A stretch of DNA of 15,695 nucleotides. Source: CAG-791 sp045117315 (GTDB taxonomy: Bacteria > Bacillota > Clostridia > Lachnospirales > Lachnospiraceae). The DNA lies in contig JBGUNJ010000040.1 of NCBI GenBank assembly GCA_045117315.1, positions 1 to 15,695 of the forward strand. The letters are read 5' to 3'. This document shows, piece after piece, positions 5,546 through 13,300 of this stretch. The position numbers and the translations under genes are program-made. Numbering within the stretch: the stretch's first letter is position 1; each line of letters opens with the position of its first letter. Under the pieces are notes generated by a model. The model was not told the DNA's origin. It searched no databases and saw only the letters and a list, made by a program, of their open reading frames with translations.

Positions 5546-7036
5546 ATGAGAGTTTCAGGAAAAGCTAATAGAATGATTACAGCAGGGCTTGTGTTTTTGC
5601 TGGCAGCGGGTTCCACGTTTATGGTTTCCGCATCGCAGGTTGACCAGGATGCCGACAGGGGTCAGGCCACAACAGATACTGCAGTGACGGAAGAAAGCGC
5701 CGGTATGTCCAGGACGGGCATCACGGATATTGAATCGATGGCTCCACGGCCCACAGGGGACAGTCAGGACGAAGAAGCGGATCATACAGAGCAGAAGGCA
5801 GACAGCTCAAAGACCGGAGAGGCAGACAAGGCTGACGCTGCAAAGACCGGAGAAGCGGATAAGGACCCTGTAGAGAAGGCTGACACTGCAGAGACCGGAG
5901 AGAAAGCGGACGCCGCGAAGACCGGAGAATCTGAAAAGGCCGCCGGAGAGAAAGCGGACACCGCGAAAACTGAAGAGGCGGACACAGCTTCATCGACAGC
6001 ATCGACTGCGTCGACAGCAACGCCTGCATCGCCTGCTGTGGAGGCGGCGGATTCTCAGAACACAGCAGAAGGAAGCACTTCGGTCAATGCCGAAGCAGAT
6101 CAGACTGCTTCCGCGGAAGCGGCTGACAGTGCTGTGAGTCCCCGGATTAAAAAGGCGGAAGAGGTTTTTGGACAGTTCCTGGCGGGTTCGAAAACTGTGA
6201 CTTATACCTCGAAAAATGTCTCGATCAGTGACTCGACTCTGGCTGACATTTTTGAAGACGGGAAAAAGTATACCTTCGAAGAGTACAAGGCAGCCATCCA
6301 GTCTGTCGAGAGCACAAGGCATGAGGCGGCTACGGGCGAAATAAAGGCAGGGGATTCCATCACTGTCGAATACGCATTCCTGGAGCAGGGACCGGCTCCT
6401 CTGATGGGACTGCATTTCGGAAACGCCGCCACGCATCCCTTTGACGGAGTGGATCTGTATTACATTCTGGAATATGATGAGAAATCGGATGAAATCAGTG
6501 TGGTCTTCGGAAGAGATGTCTGGTCCAGGGGATATTTGCGGGTCAATAAAGCCGGAATAGTCACCCAGTATGGTGCGTCTAGCGCTTTCGAGTATTATTT
6601 CTCTTATTATCAGGTCGCAGAAGGCGGAAAAGTCAGCCAGCTGTATTCTGCCTCTTACGACAACAGGGAGACTGTGCTGGCCAATCTCAACACCTGGGAT
6701 CAGGAGACATACCTGGTTATGTACACGATTCCCGGATATCAGGGCAGCGGCTTACCCAAAACAGAGAAAGAAAACTCGGCAGCCGTGACACCGGTCTATG
6801 ATACTCCCAATATCTATACCCTCCACGGCTTTACCGGAGGGGACAGTACCTTCGTCATCGAGCCGGAAGCTATGTTTGATCCGGAGGATCCTGCTTATAA
6901 TGTTTACAAGCAGAAGGGATTCACTATTTCGGATAACAACACTGTGATCAAAGCGGTCCTGGACAGGCTTTCCGCCGAAAATGTTAGCCCGGTCATGTTC
7001 TTTGCCGGGGAAGCCGAATGGACACCCTGTAAATAA
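5546..7036 (+). CDS. Secreted protein with acidic repeat linker, function unknown
   Basis: 496 residues. The ATG at 5546 is chosen because GGAGG (5536-5540) lies 5 nt before it and because the protein then starts with a typical Sec signal (MRVSGK, hydrophobic core about 11-26, probable cleavage after Ala29). There is no lipobox Cys. Residues about 75-195 are low complexity: repeats of KTGEADKADAA and EKADTAKT type, then a Ser/Thr/Ala stretch, probably an extended stalk. The C-terminal part (200-496) looks folded, is rich in Tyr and Phe, and contains a block (about 328-370) with GYLRV, AFEYYFSYYQV and KVSQLY. That block is faintly like the DLDHNGLLEV...HFYEV...IKNLY block of the lipoprotein at 562-1944. 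No sorting motif or membrane tail is seen, so the protein is probably released or held non-covalently. I do not recognise the family. Confidence 0.85.
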   Translation: MRVSGKANRMITAGLVFLLAAGSTFMVSASQVDQDADRGQATTDTAVTEESAGMSRTGITDIESMAPRPTGDSQDEEADHTEQKADSSKTGEADKADAAKTGEADKDPVEKADTAETGEKADAAKTGESEKAAGEKADTAKTEEADTASSTASTASTATPASPAVEAADSQNTAEGSTSVNAEADQTASAEAADSAVSPRIKKAEEVFGQFLAGSKTVTYTSKNVSISDSTLADIFEDGKKYTFEEYKAAIQSVESTRHEAATGEIKAGDSITVEYAFLEQGPAPLMGLHFGNAATHPFDGVDLYYILEYDEKSDEISVVFGRDVWSRGYLRVNKAGIVTQYGASSAFEYYFSYYQVAEGGKVSQLYSASYDNRETVLANLNTWDQETYLVMYTIPGYQGSGLPKTEKENSAAVTPVYDTPNIYTLHGFTGGDSTFVIEPEAMFDPEDPAYNVYKQKGFTISDNNTVIKAVLDRLSAENVSPVMFFAGEAEWTPCK

Positions 7037-7062
7037 AGATATACAAATAAAGATATATAAAT
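7031..7062 (+). repeat. 14-bp tandem repeat spanning the stop codon
   Basis: AAATAAAGATATAC (7031-7044) and AAATAAAGATATAT (7045-7058) differ at one position and are followed by a partial third copy, AAAT (7059-7062). The TAA stop of the upstream gene (7034-7036) is inside the first copy. It looks like a small local duplication; a copy change would not alter the protein. Confidence 0.7.
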
Positions 7063-7156
7063 TACTAAAACTTCCCATTGCAAGAATGGGCACTGCACCC
7101 TGAAGTTACAAGTCACACCCTGACCAGATGCAATATCTACATCTGCAGAAAAAAAT

Positions 7157-7188
7157 GAGGACAAGTCCGGCGACTTGTCCTTTTTTTT
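7157..7188. terminator. Bidirectional intrinsic terminator between convergent genes
   Basis: GGACAAGTC (7159-7167) pairs perfectly with GACTTGTCC (7172-7180) around CGGC and is followed by eight T. On the minus strand the same stem is followed by TCA and then seven T. It ends the secreted protein gene on the plus strand and can also stop minus-strand transcripts arriving from the gene at 7425-8186. Confidence 0.88.
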
Positions 7189-7223
7189 GCACGGATGCTT
7201 GCTGGCTCGTCCTGTGTTTACCT

Positions 7224-7413
7224 GTAAGCGTAAAACCACACGCCTTCCTTTGATTTTTCATATATGACATACTCTAAAAAACTTGAAATACTATTAGCTT
7301 TTAAGGAGGTTAAAAATGGATATAATCACCCGCGAAGTACGTCTGTCGAATTGGAAGGCAGTTATTAACAATGCCAGTCCTGCCCAAAGGGACAGACGAT
7401 TGTGTCCTGGTGC
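7224..7413 (+). mobile_element. Left-end remnant of an IS66-family element
   Basis: The fragment starts GTAAGCGTAAAACCACACGC, an end of the GTAAGCG type known for IS66-family elements. About 75 bp later it has AAGGAGG and the start of the small accessory protein TnpA. TnpA-like coding runs only to about base 7413. No matching right end (GTGTGGTTTTACGCTTAC-like) and no tnpB or tnpC follow, so most of the element is gone. The 8 bp before the end, GTTTACCT, would be one target duplication copy; no partner was seen. Confidence 0.6.
7316..7413 (+). pseudogene. tnpA: IS66 accessory protein TnpA, truncated and frameshifted
   Basis: From ATG 7316, after a strong AAGGAGG site (7302-7308), the frame reads MDIITREVRLSNWKAVINN, the characteristic TnpA start. 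The next part continues one base out of frame from about 7369 as CQSCPKGQTIVSWC, which is what an IS66 TnpA should say next (a Cys-Gln, then Gly-Gln-Thr-x-x-x-Trp-Cys). A single lost base near 7371 explains the break. After about 7413 similarity stops, and a stop codon follows in that frame at 7426. The 70-residue open frame continuing in the original frame is therefore a by-product of the shift. Confidence 0.6.
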
Positions 7414-7424
7414 TGCATCCTGGC

Positions 7425-8186
7425 TTAAACATCTTTTCCAAGCAAATATGCGCAATTCTTCCTGCAGGCATTTATTGCATAATTCGCTGCGATGTCTTCT
7501 GATCTCGGCGCATTGTATTCCTGATTAAGAACCCCACAAATGATATTGTTCTCCTGGGCCTCTTGCGGGGTCCATTGCTCTCTCAGGTTCTTTATAGCTT
7601 CATACCTTACAAATCGACACTTATCCTTGAGCACGATTTCATAAAACTCCGCTGTCTCCTTATGATTACCGGAGGCATTCTTCATAGCCTGAACTGCAGC
7701 TTCTCGTATGTCGATAGCATTGAACATATCACTGAATCCGCCTTCCGGATCAGAGTAGATTTTCGAATTTATAAACTTGTAAAACTCACAAATATCAGCT
7801 GCTCTGTTCGGGTCGTGAAATTTGGAAAGGAGCCATACTCCATTCGAAAGAGCGCTCGAATAGTTATCTACCATTCCGCTTATCATCCTGCCCTGCTCAG
7901 TTCTATGGTTTATCTCACTGATACTCCCCGTCAGTGCACCGTATTGAAATGCTAATGAAAACAGATAATTCCGCACTTGCGGATATACACTATCTCCGAA
8001 TGTCAGCAAAGCCTCGTTAATCTGCTCACGCCCCGTGCTGTTTTCCGATAAATAGCGGGTCCGCAATTCGTTCAGCCAGTATTCCGGTTTGGTCTTATCT
8101 TCAACAACAGCACTTTTCTGTTCGCTTTGAGCAGGATACTTCCTGTTGTCCGGCTGTTTCTTTCTGAATATATTGAACAATCCCAT
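7425..8186 (-). CDS. Cytosolic protein of unknown function, possibly HEAT-like
   Basis: 253 residues from ATG at 8186, chosen because AAAGGAG lies 7 nt upstream; a start 11 codons earlier has no comparable site. It has no signal peptide and no membrane segment. The N-terminus MGLFNIFRKKQP is the short amphipathic and basic opening found on many uncharacterised small proteins of Gram-positives, followed by a polar linker to about residue 35. The rest is mainly helical; the segment REAAVQAMKNASGN...RFVRYEAIKNLREQW (about residues 162-206) recalls HEAT-type helical pairs, which is inference. The coding end is only about 12 bp from the junction with the IS66 remnant, so the C-terminus may have been altered by that insertion or by the deletion that trimmed the element. 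I do not recognise the family. Confidence 0.78.
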   Translation of the reverse strand: MGLFNIFRKKQPDNRKYPAQSEQKSAVVEDKTKPEYWLNELRTRYLSENSTGREQINEALLTFGDSVYPQVRNYLFSLAFQYGALTGSISEINHRTEQGRMISGMVDNYSSALSNGVWLLSKFHDPNRAADICEFYKFINSKIYSDPEGGFSDMFNAIDIREAAVQAMKNASGNHKETAEFYEIVLKDKCRFVRYEAIKNLREQWTPQEAQENNIICGVLNQEYNAPRSEDIAANYAINACRKNCAYLLGKDV

Positions 8187-8401
8187 AAAGCGTCTCCTTT
8201 CCTCACCCTCCGCCTGCAATTGTCCGCAAGACCGGATATGCGGGTATATCCGTCTTTGCGGCCGCTTGCCCGCTGTTTATTCAGGCTTATTCGAAAGTAT
8301 TTGTTATTAAAGGAAAAGCTCGTTCTCCGCCCTGCGCGAGTAGTGCTCCTCCAGCATGCGTATGTGCCTGAAGCAGGTATAACACTAAGAATGATACAGA
8401 C

Positions 8402-8430
8402 ATTGTAATATTTTAAATCTGTAAACACAA
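8402..8430 (-). promoter_or_regulatory. Weak promoter candidate for the gene at 7425-8186
   Basis: On the minus strand TTGTGT (8430-8425) and TACAAT (8407-8402) are separated by 17 bp in an A/T-rich stretch. This would give a leader of about 210 nt. The -35 match is poor. The rest of the 432-bp gap 8187-8618 shows no gene. Confidence 0.35.
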
Positions 8431-8513
8431 GAAAAGCGGGACAGCTGCCGGGAGAAGGCTTATGGTGGATGATGCTGCCTCTGCCCTGCGGGTGGAGGGC
8501 TCTTCCGAGCTTG

Positions 8514-8522
8514 TGGTATAAT
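8514..8522 (+). promoter_or_regulatory. Extended -10 promoter of the TPR membrane protein gene
   Basis: TGGTATAAT gives a perfect -10 hexamer (8517-8522) with a TGN extension. No good -35 is seen at 17 bp, as is common for extended -10 promoters. The predicted start is near 8529, about 90 nt before the ATG at 8619. Confidence 0.5.
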
Positions 8523-8618
8523 ATAGAGCATTATCGAAACAGCGCTCAAACCCCCAGCCTGCGAAGGTGTCCACGGGCTCATATATCCGTCGATTACAGA
8601 GCCGGAAAAGGAAGTAAA

Positions 8619-10136
8619 ATGCTACCATTCAGACGATTTTTACTAGTTTTCAATGAAGCAGCAGCGTTGTTGTCCATAACGGGTATGAACCTGCTTTCTT
8701 TGGTCAAAACCGGAATAAGATCAGTGACGCCGAGTTTTGTCGTGATTAATGTAGTATTTTTACTTCTTTGCTTACTGCTCCCTTGGGGTCTTAAAAATCC
8801 CGGATTGCCTTTAAGTAAGTTTCTGGCCGGGGCAGGTGCATTTGTGGTATCAATGGTGGGAATGCCAGCGCTGGCAGGCATGATCGCAGGCGCAGTCACA
8901 CTGATGACGGGCCATTCACTTGTAGATTTTAATCCGCATCCCGCCTTACTAATCGTTTTTAGTTTTCTTTACTTGTTTGATGTTATTATATGCGTTCCAA
9001 CTGCTATGGAATGGGTAGAGGAAAAGCGTGCTGCCTTGCCACAAAGAGAAATCAGAAAGCTGGAGAGGATTCGGGAAATTGCGGCTAAAGCATTTTTTTA
9101 TCTGTTTTCAGCAGTTGCTATAGTATTTGGTCTTTGGTTAACCATTTGGACTATTCGGAATAACTGGGGACGCAGTCTGCCAGATATTGGCAGGGATGCC
9201 ATAAATATAATAATTACCTCTATTCTGATGGCTGCTCCGTATTTGTTCGTTATCTTTCTTGGAGCAGGAATCCGGAGACTTCTTGATGGTTCTGACCGAA
9301 AAAGCGAGCAGCGTGTTAATACTATAGATACGGTGGAATCATGTCTTGAGAAAGAAACGATGCAGAGTGATATGGAAGCATTGACCTTGCTGGAAAGACT
9401 TCAAAATGATACCCGTAAGAGAGCCATTCACAGCAGGGCGGCAATTCTTGTAATGATTTCACAGGCACAGTATAGAATAGGAAATTTTGATAAAGCAAAA
9501 GAGCGTATCCGGGAAGCATTCGGACTTTACGAAATAATGGTCAGGCAGGAAGGAGGAGATATAGATGTCACTCTTTACATGAAGGCAACATTGTATGACG
9601 TCAGCAGTAAGATTTCCGGTCTCCTGAAAGACTATGGGAAGAAACTGGATGACTGCAGAGCAATGATCGACTGCTTAGAGAGACATCCGGCCGCATATGT
9701 GCATCGCTATGAAATAGGAAAGGCTTACATTGAAATGGCAGATGCTCTGCGCGGGCTTGGTCAATATGAGGAGGCCCTCAGGTCCTGTGACCGGGCCCGG
9801 GAAGAACTGGAAGAATTACCGACTGAGGAATCAGCGGCTGCGAAGTGTTTATACGCGCTTTTAAACAGAGTAAAAGCCGAAATCCTGCTTGACCAGGGAG
9901 AAATAGAAGAGGCGGAGAAATGTGCTTCAGAGTCTATTGAGATGTATGGCGGGATGAAAGAGGGATATGAATGCCCGATCGGGGCTGCACATCTCATAAT
10001 GGGGAAGATTCAATCGGAACGCGGCAATTCCGAGAAGGCGGAGACAGAATACCTGATAGCGGAAGCGCTGATCAGGGACAGATATGGAAAGAACCATCCT
10101 GTTTACACGGCTGTTTTTCACACCCCCCGGGAGTGA
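8619..10136 (+). CDS. Polytopic membrane protein with C-terminal TPR domain
   Basis: 505 residues. The ATG at 8619 is chosen because AAAAGGAAG lies just before it and because the longer open frame upstream covers the promoter. Hydrophobic segments lie at about 39-56, 70-97, 107-128, 157-178 and 193-216, giving about five membrane spans. A soluble region follows from 225 onward with TPR-like helix pairs at about 273-306, 365-398, 409-442 and 455-488; the clearest has the GQYEEALRSCDRA and GEIEEAEKCASESI pattern. The ending GKNHPVYTAV is like the last turn of kinesin-light-chain-type TPR proteins. The TPR domain is probably a scaffold for another protein. The gene stands directly upstream of the giant secreted protein, in the same direction, but a weak terminator and a good promoter lie between, so they are likely separate units. 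Partner unknown. Confidence 0.85.
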   Translation: MLPFRRFLLVFNEAAALLSITGMNLLSLVKTGIRSVTPSFVVINVVFLLLCLLLPWGLKNPGLPLSKFLAGAGAFVVSMVGMPALAGMIAGAVTLMTGHSLVDFNPHPALLIVFSFLYLFDVIICVPTAMEWVEEKRAALPQREIRKLERIREIAAKAFFYLFSAVAIVFGLWLTIWTIRNNWGRSLPDIGRDAINIIITSILMAAPYLFVIFLGAGIRRLLDGSDRKSEQRVNTIDTVESCLEKETMQSDMEALTLLERLQNDTRKRAIHSRAAILVMISQAQYRIGNFDKAKERIREAFGLYEIMVRQEGGDIDVTLYMKATLYDVSSKISGLLKDYGKKLDDCRAMIDCLERHPAAYVHRYEIGKAYIEMADALRGLGQYEEALRSCDRAREELEELPTEESAAAKCLYALLNRVKAEILLDQGEIEEAEKCASESIEMYGGMKEGYECPIGAAHLIMGKIQSERGNSEKAETEYLIAEALIRDRYGKNHPVYTAVFHTPRE

Positions 10137-10173
10137 CGACACTCTGTGGCAGCCGGCATGGATTTTCTTATGT

Positions 10174-10193
10174 GAAAAACCAACCTGGTTTTC
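10174..10193 (+). terminator. Weak terminator candidate after the TPR gene
   Basis: AAAACCA (10176-10182) pairs with TGGTTTT (10186-10192) around ACC, 40 bp after the stop codon. It has only three G:C pairs and a short T run inside the stem, so its strength is doubtful. Confidence 0.35.
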
Positions 10194-10199
10194 CATTGA

Positions 10200-10228
10200 T
10201 TGCCTTTTCAGGCATGACAGCGTATAAT
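10200..10228 (+). promoter_or_regulatory. Sigma-A type promoter of the giant secreted protein gene
   Basis: TTGCCT (10200-10205, four of six consensus bases) and a perfect TATAAT (10223-10228) are 17 bp apart. The predicted start near 10235 leaves a leader of about 125 nt before the ATG at 10360. Two GAAACAG copies 17 bp apart lie at the start of that leader. Confidence 0.65.
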
Positions 10229-10359
10229 TTTTCGAAACAGATATTTCTTGAAACAGAACGAAAAAGCTGCTGACGATGTTGCCCGAAGAGACATGGCAAA
10301 ACATCAAAACGTACCCTGAACCGGGGGATAGGACACAATTAATCAGAACGGAGGAAGAC

Positions 10360-13300
10360 ATGATGAAGAACAGGAAACGATGGCTGGCGCTGCTGTTGTC
10401 CGCGCTGCTTATTACAGGCTCTGTCACAGGGCCTGTTTTTGCATCTGAAACGGACATTGCGAACCAGACTTCAGAGGCGGCGGAGGTAGAAAATCCGGAA
10501 GGTTTTGCTCCGGAAGAAGACGCGTCTGCAGACGAAATTGTGCAGGAGGCCTCCTTCGGCGACGTGGTTCTGGAAGAAGACAGTGCTTTCGAAGAAGGCG
10601 GGGATTCTGTGCAGGAGGAAGCTGTGCTTAGCGAAGAGTCGGCAGAAGCTGAGTCTTTTGAGGAAGCCCCTGTGCTGGGTGAGGAGCCGGCAGAAGCTGA
10701 ATCTGATGAGGAAGCCCCTGTGCTGAGCGAAGAGCCGCAAGAGACTGATACTGCCGCGGAAGCACCCGCATTTGCGGAAGACTCCGAACAGGGCGAAGAA
10801 CTCGAAGATTCCGCGCAGGATGAAGAGCTTGAAGATTCCGTACTGCCCGAAGAACCGGCAGATTCCGCACTGCCCGATGAAATCGTGGAAGAGCCGGAAG
10901 CTCAGGAAGAAGAGGTTTCCGAAGAACCGCAGCAGGTGGAAATCCAGTTTGACTTTGATGAAGAGAAATATACACCGGCGCCTGATGAGAGCCTGCCTTC
11001 TCAGGATGAGCTTTTCGCGGGATTTGTAAACACCGAATTCGGAATTTCTTCAGGAAACAGAAAACTCCGTAAAAGCTCGATGGGGAGCAGGCTGACAGGA
11101 ATAGAGAAAACGATCTACGATTATATAAGCGAAAGACTCCCGCAGATCGCTGAAGGAACGAGATCTTCCACAGTTTTTGAAATTCCGTTGGAAGAAATCG
11201 AGGTAAAGACTGCATGGACGGCCGAGGACCTCGGGGTGGACGCTATTTTTGTCGGGGGAGAGTTCTCACAGGAAGCTGTCGATGCGGCTTATGCCAAGGT
11301 TTCGAATGATAAGGGTGCCGTGATGAGAGCGCTGCTTGCGGATAATCCATATCTTCTCTACTGGTTTGATAAAACGGAGGGGTTGAGTGTGGACCTCCCC
11401 TCCCTCAGTGGCAGATCCGATGGATACACAGAAGAGCTCCTGTTTGTCGGACCGATTACTTATTCCTTCTCCGTATCGCAGGAGTATGCGGGGGACGAAG
11501 TATACACAGTGGATACTTCCATCGGAGAGAGTGTGGTGACAGCGGCCCAGAACGCGTCTGGCATCGTGGACGAATTTAGTGGAGAGTCCGATTATGATAA
11601 ACTCCGGGGCTACATGGAGACTATCTGCGATCTGGTATCTTACAATCATGACGCGGCAGACGATCCGAACACTCCCTATGGAAATCCCTGGCAGATGATC
11701 TGGGTTTTTGACGGAGATCCCAATACCGGAGTCGTCTGTGAAGGATATTCCAAAGCATTTCAGTACCTGTGCGACAAGACGTTTTTCATTGACAATATAA
11801 GTTGCTACTCTGTTTCCGGCACGATGGGCGGAGGAACCGGAGCAGGCCCCCACATGTGGAATATTGTGACAATGGATGACGGCCTCAATTATCTGGTGGA
11901 CGTGACAAACTGTGATGACGGTTCGGTCGGCCAGGGAGGCAGGCTGTTTCTTACCGGCACAGAAGGCAGTGTGGATCAGGGATATATTTTTGTAATTGAT
12001 GACGACAACTATGTTTCATACACATATAAGCAGGAAACAATCGATCTCTACACCGAGAGCATTCTCAGCCTCGCGAGCGAAGACTACACTGTACGCCCCC
12101 GGATCGATGACGCTGAGATCCATCTCGGGGCAACGGATTATGTCTATGACGGGACTCCCCAGGAACCGGCAGTTTTCGTTATATACAATGGCACACAGCT
12201 GATGAGGGATACGGATTATGAGGTGGAATACTTTGATAATACCAATGCCGGGCAGGCGACAGTCATTGTACACGGTATAGGGGATTACGCAGGTGTTGCT
12301 GAGACAACATTTACGATCCACAAGGCGGACCAGACCATCACAGCCTCCGATCTGTCTCTTACCTACCCGGAGAGCGGGACAATCGAGGTCTCCGGAAATG
12401 AGGGCGAACTCAGTTACTCAAGTTCCAATTCGAATGTCGCAGAGGTGGATGGATCCGGCAATGTGACAGCAATAGGTGCGGGCAATGCGACGATCGCGAT
12501 TACGGCGGCCGAAACGGACAATTACAACGCGGCCTCGATAGAGATCGCAGTGACAGTCGCAAAGGGCGCACAGACCATCACAGCCGCTGACCTGTCCCTT
12601 ACCTACCCGGAGAGCGGGAAGATCACGGTTTCCGGAAACGAGGGAGAACTCACTTACACAAGCGATAATCAGGAAGTCGCAGAGGTGGATGAATCCGGTA
12701 ATGTGACAGCAAAAGGCGCAGGCACGGCGACGATCACGATCACGGCCGCGGCAACGGTCAATTACAACGCGGCCTCGAAAGAGATCGCAGTGACAGTCGC
12801 AAAGGGCACACAGACCATCACGGCCTCCGATCTGTCCCTGACTTTACCTGGAAGTGGGACGATTACAGTCTCCGGAAACCAGGGAGAGCTGTCCTTCGCA
12901 AGTTCTGACACAGGTGTCGCGGAGGTGGATGATTCCGGCAATGTGACGGCAAAAGGCACGGGCACCGCGACGATCACGATCACGGCAGCGGCGACAGACA
13001 ACTATAATGAAGCAGAAACACAGATTACCGTGACGGTCGGAAAGGGCGCGCAGACCATCACAGCCTCCGACCTGTCCCTGACCTACCCGGAGAGCGGAAC
13101 GATTGAGGTCTCGGGAAATGAGGGCGCGCTGTCCTTCTCAAGTTCTGATACAAGTATCGCTGAGGTAGATGAATCCGGTAAAGTCACCGCCAGAGGCGTG
13201 GGTACAGCCACGATCACAATCACGGCTGCAGCGACGGAAAGCTACGGTGCGGCAACGAAAGAAATCACTGTGACGGTCGCAAAGGGTACTCAGACCCTCG

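Noticed and set aside
7316..7528. A 70-residue protein with a perfect ribosome binding site
   Set aside because: Only the first 19 residues match IS66 TnpA; the rest is read out of frame and runs antisense into the neighbouring gene. Treated as a pseudogene remnant.
8469..8618. Upstream extension of the TPR membrane protein to an ATG at 8469
   Set aside because: The extension covers the TATAAT promoter, has no binding site at its start and is compositionally unlike the rest.
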